Assembly: GCF_000021805.1 (NCBI RefSeq)
Contig: NC_011726.1
Span: 62,001 to 126,000, forward strand
Direction: 5' to 3'
Length of the DNA: 64,000 bases
Source of the DNA: Rippkaea orientalis PCC 8801
GTDB lineage: Bacteria > Cyanobacteriota > Cyanobacteriia > Cyanobacteriales > Microcystaceae
Part shown: one piece after another, positions 9,505 through 18,858 of the stretch
Layout of the letters: each line of letters starts with the position of its first letter
Position numbering within the stretch: position 1 is the first letter of the stretch
Translations under genes and position numbers: made by a program
The notes under the pieces: generated by a model
Told to the model about the DNA's origin: nothing
The model's database searches: none
Seen by the model: only the letters and a program-made list of their open reading frames with translations

Positions 9505-10167
9505 GTGAAATATGAAATTCGTTACAAGCCAGCCTTTGCTGCGGTTTTCCTTACATTAGAACCAGGGGAAACTATGATCGCTGAAGCGGGAGCAATGGCT
9601 AGTATGGATGGTGCTTTATCCATGAAAACTGAATTTTCTGGAGGGTTAATTCCAGCTTTATTAAAAAAGTTTTTTGGGGGTGAATCTCTCTTTGTTAATG
9701 TGTTTAAAAATACGACGGGTGAACCCCTCACAGTTGTATTAACTCAGTCAGTTATTGGAGATATTGACAGACTAGAATTAAATGGAAATGAGATGTATCT
9801 TCAACCTGGAGCTTATATTGCCAGCACCTCTAAAGTTAAATTAGGAGTAGGTTGGGCCGGGTTTGCTAGTTGGTTTGCTGGGGAAGGTTTATTTAAGCTA
9901 AAAGTTAGTGGGACAGGACGAGTTTTATTTGGAGCTTATGGGGGAATAATAAAACACCGTATCTCCGGAGAATTTATCGTTGATAATAGCCATTTAGTTG
10001 CCTATAGTCCCAAGATTAAAATGTCCATTGGTCTATCGGGTAATTTCATTAGTTCAATCACTTCTGGAGAGGGATTTATTAACCGATTAAAAGGGGATGG
10101 TGTGATTTATTTACAATCCCGTAGTATTAGTGGTTTAGTTCGATTTTTGCGTCCTAAAGTTCGTTAA
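9505..10167 (+). CDS. AIM24/TIGR00266 family protein, paralogue 1
   Basis: 220 aa from GTG 9505 (KYEIRYKPAFAAVFLTLEPGE). Repeating beta segments with 'GESLFVNVF', 'GDIDRLEL', 'SGEFIVDNSHLVAYS' and 'SGEGFINRLKGDGVIYLQSR' are the AIM24 (DUF124) hallmarks. Bacterial members are beta-roll trimers of unknown function; the yeast namesake is a mitochondrial protein. First of three tandem paralogues (next ones start 22 and 767 bp after its end), all on the + strand and followed by an M48 protease. Confidence 0.85.
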   Translation: MKYEIRYKPAFAAVFLTLEPGETMIAEAGAMASMDGALSMKTEFSGGLIPALLKKFFGGESLFVNVFKNTTGEPLTVVLTQSVIGDIDRLELNGNEMYLQPGAYIASTSKVKLGVGWAGFASWFAGEGLFKLKVSGTGRVLFGAYGGIIKHRISGEFIVDNSHLVAYSPKIKMSIGLSGNFISSITSGEGFINRLKGDGVIYLQSRSISGLVRFLRPKVR

Positions 10168-10189
10168 AAATAGTGATTAATTATTCAGT

Positions 10190-10867
10190 ATGAAAATTGA
10201 ACCAATTCATCAACCCGATAGTGCGATCGCCCGTGTTACCCTGAATGCTGGAGAAGAATTAGTTGCCCAAGCTGGATCAATGGTTGCCATGAGCGGTTTT
10301 ATTAATGCCAGTACCACCTTAAGGCAAGGAAAAGGTGGGGGAATTATGGGAGGGTTCAAACGAATGCTAGGAGGTGAGTCCCTTTTTTTAAGTGTGTTTC
10401 GCTCTCCAATTCCTAATGGTCAAGTTTTTCTAGCACCTAAATTAATGGGTGATATTTTGGTGTATGAAATGGAGGGCAAAGAGTTAATTGTTCAATCAGG
10501 TTCTTATTTAGCTTCTGCTAGTAATGTAGACATTGATTTAGGGTTTCAAGGGTTTAAATCTGTGTTTTCAGGAGAAGCCATTTTTTGGTTAAGTATTACA
10601 GGATATGGCTCTGTTATTTTAACCTCGTTTGGCGGCATTTATGAAGTTGAAGTTAACGGAGATTATATTGTAGATACCGGTCATATTGTAGCTTTTGAGC
10701 GAAGTTTAGATTTTTCCATCACGAAAGTTAATTCCAGTTGGTGGGGAGCATTTTTCGGGGGAGAAGGCCTTGTTTGTCACTTTCATGGATATGGAAAAGT
10801 TTATTGTCAAACCCATAATTCAGGGAGTTTTGGCTATCTCGTTGGTTCTCAATTACCTCCTCGTTGA
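10190..10867 (+). CDS. AIM24/TIGR00266 family protein, paralogue 2
   Basis: 225 aa, ATG 10190. Same fold signature as its neighbours (ELVAQAGSMVAMSGF, GGFKRMLGGESLFLSVF, GDYIVDTGHIVAFE, GGEGLVCHFHGYGKVYCQTH). A Gly-rich stretch GKGGGIMGG is specific to this copy. It is only 22 bp behind paralogue 1. The divergence between the three copies is high, suggesting an old duplication and distinct roles, for instance subunits of a hetero-oligomer. Function unknown. Confidence 0.85.
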   Translation: MKIEPIHQPDSAIARVTLNAGEELVAQAGSMVAMSGFINASTTLRQGKGGGIMGGFKRMLGGESLFLSVFRSPIPNGQVFLAPKLMGDILVYEMEGKELIVQSGSYLASASNVDIDLGFQGFKSVFSGEAIFWLSITGYGSVILTSFGGIYEVEVNGDYIVDTGHIVAFERSLDFSITKVNSSWWGAFFGGEGLVCHFHGYGKVYCQTHNSGSFGYLVGSQLPPR

Positions 10868-10868
10868 A

Positions 10869-10928
10869 GGTAGGGGAGATATTTAAACTATTAACTAATT
10901 ACTATTAACTAATCACTATCAACTATTA
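10869..10928. repeat. Heptanucleotide array with short G-rich lead
   Basis: A short G-rich segment (GGTAGGGGAGATATTTAA, 10869-10886) is followed by six consecutive 7-mers (ACTATTA, ACTAATT, ACTATTA, ACTAATC, ACTATCA, ACTATTA; 10887-10928), filling the gap between AIM24 paralogues 2 and 3. The period of 7 is kept while the sequence drifts. Confidence 0.8.
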
Positions 10929-10934
10929 AAAACC

Positions 10935-11633
10935 ATGCCAGATTTTACTTATGAAATTAAACATTCTCCGGTTTATGCTTCGTTAATTATTGACTTGCGA
11001 TCGCAGCAAAAAGTCCTAGTAGAAGCTTCCGCAATGGCTGCCATGGATACTACGCTAAAAATGGAATCTAAGATGCGCGGTGGGTTCATGAAAGGCGTGG
11101 GAAGAATGTTCGCCGGTGAATCTCTGTTTATTAATACCTTTACAGCAGAAAAAGGGCGAGGAAAGCTCTATATTTCTCCGGGGGTTCCGGGAGATATTCA
11201 ACACTATTATTTAAACAATACTTGTGGTTTAATGGTTCAATCATCAGGATTTATTGCCTGTAGCGATACAGTCAATATAGATACTAAATTTCAAGGCGTT
11301 AAAGGCTTTTTTAGTGGTGAATCTTTGTTTTTATTAAAAGCTACAGGAAAAGGAGATTTTTGGTTTAGTTCCTATGGTGCTATTATTGAAATTCCTGTGG
11401 CAGAAGATTTTGTCGTTGATACTGGGTATATTGTGGCATTTGAAGACACCTTAACTTACACTGTAGAGATGCTCGGAGGATTATCTTTTAGAGGTTTAAA
11501 GACAGGTATTTTAGGGGGTGATGGCTTGGTTTGTCGCTTTCGGGGACAAGGAAAATTATGGATTCAAAGTCGAGGAATTTATCCATTATTAAACTTTTTA
11601 TATCCTTTCCGTCCTACTCAAAGTAGTGATTAG
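10935..11633 (+). CDS. AIM24/TIGR00266 family protein, paralogue 3
   Basis: 232 aa, ATG 10935. Motifs again match the family (VLVEASAMAAMD, GGFMKGVGRMFAGESLFINTF, EDFVVDTGYIVAFED, GGDGLVCRFRGQGKLWIQSRG). Separated from paralogue 2 by a 67-bp gap filled with the heptamer array, and from the downstream M48 protease by 35 bp containing two TAGTTAA heptamers. The four genes form one co-directional block. Confidence 0.85.
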   Translation: MPDFTYEIKHSPVYASLIIDLRSQQKVLVEASAMAAMDTTLKMESKMRGGFMKGVGRMFAGESLFINTFTAEKGRGKLYISPGVPGDIQHYYLNNTCGLMVQSSGFIACSDTVNIDTKFQGVKGFFSGESLFLLKATGKGDFWFSSYGAIIEIPVAEDFVVDTGYIVAFEDTLTYTVEMLGGLSFRGLKTGILGGDGLVCRFRGQGKLWIQSRGIYPLLNFLYPFRPTQSSD

Positions 11634-11668
11634 TTAATAGTTAATCAGTCTATTGTCACTTTACTATA

Positions 11669-12451
11669 ATGAGCGATCGCAATCCCCCGCCAAGTAACCG
11701 TCAATTGTTGATCCTTTTAGCGATAGTTTTAGGATTTATTGCTTTACTTTTTTTCTCTTTATCGAGTCTTTTAGACTGGGCAATTAGTCAAATTCCTATT
11801 AGTCTAGAACAGAAGTTAGGAGAGTTAATTGTCCCGCTTTATCAAGAACAAGCAAAAAATTCTCCTGAACAAGATAGTTTAAACCGTCTTTTAGACAGTT
11901 TAGAATATCATTTAGATAATCAATCAGGACAAAAAAGGGACTATAAAATCTTATATATTACGCAATCAACGGTCAATGCTTATGCTGTTCCAGGGGATAC
12001 CATTATTCTCTTTGAAGGGTTAATTAAAGCTGTTCAATCAGAAAATGAATTAATGATGATTTTAGGTCACGAATTAGGTCATTTTCACCACCGAGATCAT
12101 CTAAGAAGTTTAGGGAAAAGTTTAGTCATTAAAATAGTGATTGCTTCAATTTTTGGTGACACAGGAACCCTTGCCAGTAGTGCAGGAATAGCCATAGAAA
12201 CCATTAGTAATAGTCGCTATTCCCAATCTCAAGAATACCAAGCTGATCAATTTGGATTAATGTTGCTCAATAAAACCTATGGTCATGTTGCAGGTGCAAC
12301 GGATTTTTTTAACCGTCTTAGTCAAAAAGAAACCGTTAATTGGGATTTTCTTGCTACTCATCCCGCATCCCAAAGACGGGTTAAAAAATTAAAAAAAATT
12401 ATTAATCAAAATCAATATAAATTGGGTCAAAAATCACCTTTAAAATTATAA
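11669..12451 (+). CDS. Membrane-anchored M48 family metalloprotease
   Basis: 260 aa. One N-terminal membrane segment (about residues 12-32), then a peptidase domain with the zinc motif HELGH at 134-138 and a second Glu ligand in SQEYQAD (Glu189). This is the M48C (Oma1/YfgC-like) arrangement of a single anchor plus a periplasm- or lumen-facing catalytic domain. It lies 35 bp behind the three AIM24 genes, and a joint envelope or thylakoid protein-quality role is a reasonable guess. A HIP1 site overlaps the start region. Confidence 0.88.
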   Translation: MSDRNPPPSNRQLLILLAIVLGFIALLFFSLSSLLDWAISQIPISLEQKLGELIVPLYQEQAKNSPEQDSLNRLLDSLEYHLDNQSGQKRDYKILYITQSTVNAYAVPGDTIILFEGLIKAVQSENELMMILGHELGHFHHRDHLRSLGKSLVIKIVIASIFGDTGTLASSAGIAIETISNSRYSQSQEYQADQFGLMLLNKTYGHVAGATDFFNRLSQKETVNWDFLATHPASQRRVKKLKKIINQNQYKLGQKSPLKL

Positions 12452-12481
12452 AAAATACTATTGCCTATTCTCTATCTCCAC

Positions 12482-14926
12482 CTACTTAGTAGTTGCTTGA
12501 GTGTCTAAAGCTGCTTTAGGATAAACAATTCGTTGATGATGAAATTGCTGCCAAACCTTCACAAACACATCAGCAATAATCGGTAATTCTTCATACTTAA
12601 TCCCACAATCTGTTAATTGATTATCTCGCCATCGCGCCTTAAAAATCTTATTAATCATCCCTAAAGCAGCCTCTGGAGTGGCTTCTTTTAAAGACCTTAA
12701 AGCGGCTTCACAACCATCAGCCAACATCACAATACCCGTCTCTCTCGACTGAGGAATTGGTCCAGCATAACGAAAATCTTCCTCAGAAATCGGGGCAGTT
12801 CCCTCTTTTTCTGCTTGTTGTTTTGCTTGATAATAAAAATAGGAAATCAGTAAAGTCCCTTGATGTTCAGGAATAAAATCTCGAATCACCCTTGGTAAGC
12901 CATATTTGCGTGCCATCACTAACCCTTCAGTGACGTGCTTTTTAATAATCTCTACACTTTTCCAAGGATCATTAATTTGATCGTGTTTATTCGGAGCCCC
13001 CATCTGGTTTTCAATAAACCCTAGGGGATCGTGCATTTTTCCAATATCATGATACAAAGTTCCGGCTCTGATCAATTCAACATTACAATGGAGTTCTCGC
13101 GCAGCAGCTTCAGCTAAACAGGCGACAAATAGGGTATGTTGAAAGGTTCCTGGGGTTTCCGTAGACAGTCGTTTGAGTAAGGGACAATTAGGGTTAGCCA
13201 ATTCCACTAAGCGAATGGGGGTCACTAAATCAAAAAGCCTCTCCAAATAAGGAGATATCCCCAAAGCCATCACACTCCAGAGAAACCCCGACAACCCATA
13301 GACAATTGCTCCAGGTAATACTGCGGACCAGATGGTTCCAGCAACCGGGGTCAGACTTAAATAAACGGCAAAATAGAAGGCTCCTTGAATAATACCAACT
13401 CCTCCCCCCAGACGAGCCAATTCATCCCGTGAGCGCAATTTTCCCGCCAGACAAGCGGATAATAATCCCCCGGCGGTTCCGGCTAAAATATAGCTCCAAT
13501 TGACGGTTCCTGACGTAAAAGTGGATAAACCACTCAAAAGTAATACTTGAGTCACTGCTAAGGTTGGTCCATAGAAACTACTGGTTAACAGACCAATGGC
13601 GGGTAAATTCGTATAACCAAGGTTGAAAATCGCTAAAATTGGGGTACTTAAGCTTAAAAGACACAGCAGTAAATGATCTCGGCGACGCATCGGACGATGA
13701 ATGCGTCGATTAATCAGACAGAAAATGCTAACGCCTCCCCCGACCAAAATTACCGTGACTCCTAACCCTAACCAGTTGATTTCCCGACGACTTAACCCAA
13801 AACTATCGAGGAGAACAAATTCTTTTTGGGTAATGACCTGTCCTGCTTTAACTATCACGTCATGGCGTTTAATTTCTACAATAACGGGTTCAACCGCTTG
13901 GGCAGCTTGTTCGGCTCGTTGTTTGGTTTCTTCTTTGTCTATGCTTAAATTGTGTTGACCTTGTAAGACACTTAGGAGCAGTTTAGTCGCTATTACCTCA
14001 TTTGAAGCGGGTAAGGATGAGTGCAAATGTAACTGAATAATTTCTTCGAGTAAATTGTCAGGCATTCCCACCGGGAGTCCTTGCATGAGGATTTTATTTG
14101 CGGTGTTTTGAATGGCTTTGTAAGTCATTTCCCAGCTAGACTGGTTTAAGTCCAGAAAAGCCGTCATTACGTTCGGGGTGAGATAGGGACTTCTAATATT
14201 AGCAATTTTAGTCTTAGCTTGATTGTAGCGTTGGCGAGACTCGCTAAACTTGGCTAAAAGTCCGTTTACTTCCGTTTTTGTTACCGTTTGCTCATAACGT
14301 TGGAAATCAGCCCAAGCTTTGTTGAGATTGGGGTTTAAGTTAGGGATATTACTGGAAACTTTGCCTTGATATTGTCGAAAAACTTGCCACTCTTTCTCAG
14401 AAGCAACCCGTAGATACTGCTGAGTTCGGGAAGGAATTTTTTGAACAGCAATAATAGGAAAATAACCAGCCATTCGCCGTAAACCTTCAATTTCAGCTAA
14501 AGTTTCGGTTAGGGTTAATCGTAGCTGGCTAGTTAGTTCTAAATCTCGCTGTAAAACCGGAATGATCCCTGTACGGACTTCTTTGCGTTTTTCTTCAGTG
14601 GTTTTGATATCTTCAAAAATGCCATCCCTAGGGGCGATAATGGTAACGGGGGAAACCGTCCCGACTGCTAATTTAGGTTGGTGATAAAACCGATAGCCAA
14701 TGACACTGGTTAGGGAAACAACCGCTAAACTCCACATTAAGGGAGGGTGTATTTTTCTGAGGGAACTTGAACAGTGGAGTTTTTGCAGAATATTGGGAGA
14801 GGTATTCGTTGTGGCACTAGAAGACTTAGCCGAGGTGTCAACGTTCCTTAAGGGCGATAACCTAGTGTTTTCGCCGCTTCTTCGTAATTTTTCTAGCTGT
14901 TCTGTCAAAAATTGAAGCGTGTTCAT
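12482..14926 (-). CDS. 7TM-HD phosphohydrolase, PgpH-like (probable cyclic-di-AMP phosphodiesterase)
   Basis: 814 aa. N-terminal cytoplasmic stretch and one membrane segment near residues 60-78, a large extracytoplasmic 7TMR-HDED domain, a block of about seven membrane helices (roughly 380-570), and a cytoplasmic HD domain with the first His in 'FQHTLFVACLAEAAARE' and YHDIGKM (HDIG at 626-629). This order is that of Listeria PgpH, which hydrolyses c-di-AMP to pApA. c-di-AMP controls potassium and osmotic and day-night responses in cyanobacteria. Convergent with the M48 gene. The biochemical assignment is by family only. Confidence 0.85.
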   Translation of the reverse strand: MNTLQFLTEQLEKLRRSGENTRLSPLRNVDTSAKSSSATTNTSPNILQKLHCSSSLRKIHPPLMWSLAVVSLTSVIGYRFYHQPKLAVGTVSPVTIIAPRDGIFEDIKTTEEKRKEVRTGIIPVLQRDLELTSQLRLTLTETLAEIEGLRRMAGYFPIIAVQKIPSRTQQYLRVASEKEWQVFRQYQGKVSSNIPNLNPNLNKAWADFQRYEQTVTKTEVNGLLAKFSESRQRYNQAKTKIANIRSPYLTPNVMTAFLDLNQSSWEMTYKAIQNTANKILMQGLPVGMPDNLLEEIIQLHLHSSLPASNEVIATKLLLSVLQGQHNLSIDKEETKQRAEQAAQAVEPVIVEIKRHDVIVKAGQVITQKEFVLLDSFGLSRREINWLGLGVTVILVGGGVSIFCLINRRIHRPMRRRDHLLLCLLSLSTPILAIFNLGYTNLPAIGLLTSSFYGPTLAVTQVLLLSGLSTFTSGTVNWSYILAGTAGGLLSACLAGKLRSRDELARLGGGVGIIQGAFYFAVYLSLTPVAGTIWSAVLPGAIVYGLSGFLWSVMALGISPYLERLFDLVTPIRLVELANPNCPLLKRLSTETPGTFQHTLFVACLAEAAARELHCNVELIRAGTLYHDIGKMHDPLGFIENQMGAPNKHDQINDPWKSVEIIKKHVTEGLVMARKYGLPRVIRDFIPEHQGTLLISYFYYQAKQQAEKEGTAPISEEDFRYAGPIPQSRETGIVMLADGCEAALRSLKEATPEAALGMINKIFKARWRDNQLTDCGIKYEELPIIADVFVKVWQQFHHQRIVYPKAALDTQATTK

Positions 14927-15133
14927 CTTGGGTGAGATTGCTGAAAAAACAACAGGAGCCTTTTAGGAGTCCTTGATACAAGCGACTAAATTAATTTAGG
15001 GTATCCATGAATTGACCTGGAAACCAGATAACATAACTTCTGCTTAATAATTCTCATTTTACTCTTCAGAAGTCAACAGTAGCATCCCTAGACTTATAAG
15101 TTAACGCGATTACTGGTTATCTGTTGGCTTTGT

Positions 15134-16366
15134 TTACTGATTTTTTGAGCCAGGGGGCGTAATTCTAAATCGAGTTAAGTTATTATCAATATTTTTAATC
15201 AAGGCTAAATCTTCTGTTGGTAGGGGCTGATTTTTTCCGCGAAGAAAGTCAAATCCTTCACGAAATTCAGATCCATTGGCTTCAATTGGTGACTGAAAAT
15301 GACAGGGAATAATCTGTTTAAATCCCCACTTAGAAACTTGATCAACCCAGGTTAAAACTTCTAGAGGATCTCGATTAAAAATCACTCCTTGTAGAATAGG
15401 TGCAACGAGAAGATTTTGTTTGTTTAATATCTCAAAGGATTTTTGCCATTGTCTATTCCATTGAAAAGGAAATAAGCCTAAGTAGGCTTTCAAAGAGCGA
15501 TTTGGAGCTTTTAAGGCATCTTTCAACACCTTCCCCCATTCAATAGTTTGTAACGCGCCAGGACGAAAATAGAGAGAAAATAGAACAATTCTCTGCCATC
15601 CTTTTCGGCGAATTTCTTTAGTGTCGTCCACTATTTCTAAGGCACTATCCCTAGCGTGAAAGAGTAAAGGATAGGGATTAAGTTGAACAATTTCTGGGGG
15701 ATCTAAGGGAACAGAAATCACGGAATCGGTGACTAAAAGGGTTTGCGATCGCTTATGAAAAAACGCCACTTCCACAAAAGGACCGACTCCTAAATTAATC
15801 GGACCTAAAATACGGTAGTCAAATTCATCCGCAAAGGGGGTTTGATGGGTTTCTAAGGGTAAAATCTGCGTTCGTCCCCACGGCAACCCTAACCAACTTA
15901 AGGGAAGATTTAAGGGGAAACTCCATTGATGGGGAGCAACAAAAACTTGCGATCGCGGAAAACATCGCGCAAACGGACCCGCGAAGACTTTATGTTCAAT
16001 CCCAGAAACAGTCGGTAGGATAATATATTTAACTTCTCCATGCTGAGCCACTAATTCGTTGACTAAGCGGATACATTCGGGGGTCGGTGCAACGGGTGCA
16101 TAGACTAATAATCCTCCTGATTGTAGCTTAATCACCGTCATGCGGATGGGAACGACGACGTACAAGATTCCCTGCAATTGATCAAATGTCCAGATCGTGT
16201 CTTTAACGACTTCTTGGCGTAGCGTTCGTCGTCTACCATAGGGATAGAGGGGAACCACTGGCCAAAATGGCCAGGATAGGTCTTGAGGAGGAATACTCTG
16301 AGAATATTGGTCTCCGTTGGATGTTATAGTGACTTTATCCAAGATAAACCCCTTTTGAATGGACAA
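15134..16366 (-). CDS. DUF4336 protein (metallo-beta-lactamase-like)
   Basis: 410 aa. The segment LVYAPVAPTPECIRLVNELV with downstream 'VKYIILPTVSGIEHKVFAGPFARCFP' is the DUF4336 pattern. These proteins resemble the metallo-beta-lactamase fold ('IILP...GIEHK...', 'IIPCHFQSP'), but with incomplete metal-binding HxHxDH motif, so hydrolase activity is uncertain. The protein is widely kept in cyanobacteria and plants; function unknown to me. Divergent from the SH3b gene, with starts about 45 bp apart or less. Confidence 0.75.
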   Translation of the reverse strand: MSIQKGFILDKVTITSNGDQYSQSIPPQDLSWPFWPVVPLYPYGRRRTLRQEVVKDTIWTFDQLQGILYVVVPIRMTVIKLQSGGLLVYAPVAPTPECIRLVNELVAQHGEVKYIILPTVSGIEHKVFAGPFARCFPRSQVFVAPHQWSFPLNLPLSWLGLPWGRTQILPLETHQTPFADEFDYRILGPINLGVGPFVEVAFFHKRSQTLLVTDSVISVPLDPPEIVQLNPYPLLFHARDSALEIVDDTKEIRRKGWQRIVLFSLYFRPGALQTIEWGKVLKDALKAPNRSLKAYLGLFPFQWNRQWQKSFEILNKQNLLVAPILQGVIFNRDPLEVLTWVDQVSKWGFKQIIPCHFQSPIEANGSEFREGFDFLRGKNQPLPTEDLALIKNIDNNLTRFRITPPGSKNQ

Positions 16367-16410
16367 AAGCTCAAGTTTAGCTGATGATTGCTCTATTTTC
16401 CCATAATAAT

Positions 16411-16977
16411 ATGAAAAGGACTATCACTTCTAGATTAACGAAAATTGCCTTAAGCTCAACATTGATTGTTGCTGGTTTCATAATAACTATTGATTCTAGC
16501 TTGGCTCAAACCGTAACCTATGAAGCAACCCTGAGATCACAAGATGCGAAGGCTCGGATTAATTTACGCGCAGAACCCAGTCTAACGGCTAAACAAATTG
16601 GTTATGGTTTACCCGGAGATAAAGTCACTATTTTAGATTTACTTAGAGGCACTAATAATCAAACCCGATTTCCTTGGATTAAAGTCAAGTTTGTTAAGTC
16701 TGGTGCTATTGGTTGGATTCGAGGAGATTTTGTCAATACACCCTTATCAATCTTAACCTCAACCGATCCAAAATCTCGGATTAATTTACGCGCTAAACCG
16801 AGTAGTTCTTCACAACAGTTAGGCTATGGGTTATCAGGCGATCGCGTCATGGTTTTAGGGTGTGAGACAGGTTCTGATCAAGATCGAACACCTTGGATTA
16901 ATGTTAAATTTGTTAAATCTGGTGCAACGGGATGGATTCGCGGAGATTTTGTTTTAGTTCCTTTAACCTTTTGTTAA
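16411..16977 (+). CDS. Secreted protein with two bacterial SH3 domains
   Basis: 188 aa from the ATG at 16411, which gives a clean signal peptide (MKRTITSRLTK, hydrophobic core, cleavage near SLAQT). A longer frame starts at 16384 (197 aa) but puts nine extra residues before it. Two near-identical SH3b repeats follow: 'ARINLRAEPSLTAKQIGYGL...KVKFVKSGAIGWIRGDFV' and 'SRINLRAKPSSSSQQLGYGL...NVKFVKSGATGWIRGDFV'. SH3b domains bind peptidoglycan or cell-surface ligands, so a periplasmic or surface role is likely. Confidence 0.82.
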   Translation: MKRTITSRLTKIALSSTLIVAGFIITIDSSLAQTVTYEATLRSQDAKARINLRAEPSLTAKQIGYGLPGDKVTILDLLRGTNNQTRFPWIKVKFVKSGAIGWIRGDFVNTPLSILTSTDPKSRINLRAKPSSSSQQLGYGLSGDRVMVLGCETGSDQDRTPWINVKFVKSGATGWIRGDFVLVPLTFC

Positions 16978-17003
16978 CTGCTTGAATCTAGAGGGTAAAA
17001 ATT

Positions 17004-17579
17004 ATGCAATCTCCCCTAGAGATTCATTTTGAATCTTTTAAACTGACGGATGAAGAATTTTATCAAATTTGTCAGGATAATCGTGATTTACGGTTTGAAA
17101 GAAATGCGAAGGGAGATTTGTTTATTATGCCACCGACGGGAGGGGAAACAGGAGAAAGAAATTCTGAAATTAATTTTCAGCTAAGACTGTGGAATAAGCA
17201 ATATCAATTGGGTCAAGTTTTTGATTCATCTACAGGATTTACACTTCCTAATGGTGCACAGCGATCGCCGGATGCGTCGTGGATACCTTTAGAAACATGG
17301 CATAATTTAACTCCTAAACAACGAGAAACCTTTCTTCCTTTATGTCCTGATTTTGTCATTGAATTGCGATCTGCTAGTGACAGTTTAAAATCCTTACAAG
17401 AGAAAATGAAAGAGTATCTAGAGAATGGAACAAGATTAGGGTGGTTAATTAATCGAAAAGATCGACAAGTGGAAATTTATCGACTAGGTAAAGAAGTGGA
17501 AATCTTAGAAAATCCTCAGACTTTATCAGGAGAAGATGTTTTACCTAATTTTGTTTTAGACTTAACATCAATTTGGTGA
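17004..17579 (+). CDS. Uma2 family (DUF820) endonuclease-like protein, copy 1
   Basis: 191 aa. Typical Uma2 features: N-terminal 'KLTDEEFYQICQDNRDLRFERN', 'MPPTGGETGERNSEI', SPDASWI, then DFVIELRSASDS and LQEKMKEYLENGTRLGWLI. The fold is PD-(D/E)XK-like and the family is greatly expanded in cyanobacteria; cellular role is not established. It stands 26 bp behind the SH3b gene and converges with the WecA-like gene. One of three Uma2 genes in this window, the other two being quite different in sequence. Confidence 0.85.
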   Translation: MQSPLEIHFESFKLTDEEFYQICQDNRDLRFERNAKGDLFIMPPTGGETGERNSEINFQLRLWNKQYQLGQVFDSSTGFTLPNGAQRSPDASWIPLETWHNLTPKQRETFLPLCPDFVIELRSASDSLKSLQEKMKEYLENGTRLGWLINRKDRQVEIYRLGKEVEILENPQTLSGEDVLPNFVLDLTSIW

Positions 17580-17592
17580 ATTAATCTAGATT

Positions 17593-18687
17593 TTATTCCC
17601 TAACTTTACGACTGGTTCGCCAAGCTTGCCAACCGACATATCCTAATAAAAAAGTTGCCCCGATCGCAAATCCCCAACCACTGGGAATATTAGAAAAACC
17701 TAGGGCTAAACTCCCCACCCAAAGGGTCAAAGCATAGATAAATAATACCGTTAAACGATGGGAAATTCCCGCATTCATTAAACGGTGATGGAGATGACTT
17801 TTGTCTCCTGTAAAGGGCGATTTTCCTTGACTTAAACGAGAGATAATCACCGCCGACATATCTAAAATAGGAACCGCTAACACTAAAAGAGGCAACAGAA
17901 CCGCCGTCACTGCTACCGTGGTTACGGCGGCGACTTTCACTAAACCAATAACCCCCACTCCAGCGAGGGTAAACCCCATAAAATACGCCCCCCCATCCCC
18001 CATAAAAATCTGGGCAGGGTTAAAATTGTAGCGAAGAAATCCCAAGGCTGCCCCCGCTAAGGCAGCAGCAATTAAAGCGGCTGCGGGTTGGTTCATAAAG
18101 AGGGTCAACACTAGCATCACCACAGCAGAAATACCGCATCCTCCGGCCGCTAATCCATCGAGTCCATCAATCCAATTAATGGCATTAGCCATCCCCACCA
18201 ACCAAATAACCGTCAGGGGTAGGCTAATAAGGTCACTAAGCTGTATTAAACTGCCAAAGGGGATAGACAAGAAATCGATGCGAACGCCGACCCCCCAAGC
18301 GGCACTAGCAGCCACGGTTTGCAGGATTAAACGAACCCCAGGACTCAGGTTATACAAGTCATCGGCTAATCCTATTAGGAAAAAGGCAACTCCACCGAGG
18401 GTGACACCCCAAATTTCCCACTCTTTTTGAGGAGGAAGCCAACCAAACCCCCCTAATGACCAAACGATAACCAAAGCGATAATGGTTCCAGCAAAGATAG
18501 AAACCCCTCCTAGACGTACCATGGGGCGTTTGTGCATTTTTCGCTCTTTTTCTGCGTCGTTTTTTGGCTGGTCAACTAAGCCCCTTTTTCGCCCAATTTC
18601 GTTAATAATGGGCGTACTCCACCAAACAATGGTGAGGGCTATCAGGAAGGCGACAAGATGGTATAGTTCTGCTGGTGGCATGGGCAT
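17593..18687 (-). CDS. WecA/TagO/Rfe-like undecaprenyl-phosphate sugar-1-phosphate transferase
   Basis: 364 aa with about ten membrane helices. Diagnostic motifs: DD at residues 109-110 (GLADDLYNL), NAINWIDGLDGLAAG, and FMGDGGAYFMG. The protein transfers GlcNAc-1-phosphate (or a related sugar phosphate) to undecaprenyl phosphate, starting O-antigen, teichoic-acid-like or capsule glycans at the inner face of the plasma membrane. The motifs fit the GT4/WecA branch better than MraY. Next to the SGNH/HTTM and GT-C genes it makes a surface-glycan neighbourhood. Confidence 0.88.
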   Translation of the reverse strand: MPMPPAELYHLVAFLIALTIVWWSTPIINEIGRKRGLVDQPKNDAEKERKMHKRPMVRLGGVSIFAGTIIALVIVWSLGGFGWLPPQKEWEIWGVTLGGVAFFLIGLADDLYNLSPGVRLILQTVAASAAWGVGVRIDFLSIPFGSLIQLSDLISLPLTVIWLVGMANAINWIDGLDGLAAGGCGISAVVMLVLTLFMNQPAAALIAAALAGAALGFLRYNFNPAQIFMGDGGAYFMGFTLAGVGVIGLVKVAAVTTVAVTAVLLPLLVLAVPILDMSAVIISRLSQGKSPFTGDKSHLHHRLMNAGISHRLTVLFIYALTLWVGSLALGFSNIPSGWGFAIGATFLLGYVGWQAWRTSRKVRE

Positions 18688-18832
18688 ATTATAGGCCTGA
18701 CTATTTCCTTAGCGGTAATCTTAAAAGGGGTTTTCCTTAAGTTACTCTATTTTGACTGAGAGGTAAATAACTTGCGTTGGGAGTTATCTTTGGGTTTCAG
18801 TAATAGACGAGTTAATTAATAAGAAAATGCTT

Positions 18833-18853
18833 GGATGTGTTGGGAACGCATCC
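18833..18853 (-). terminator. Hairpin downstream of HTTM-DCC gene
   Basis: GGATGTGTT, GGG loop, AACGCATCC: 9-bp stem with one G-T pair, six bases past the stop of the minus-strand gene at 18859. On the transcript strand it is followed by an A/T-rich stretch. The same stem (AGATGCGTT/AACGCATCT) occurs at 52626-52646, suggesting a recurring terminator sequence. Confidence 0.5.
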
Positions 18854-18858
18854 TAAAG

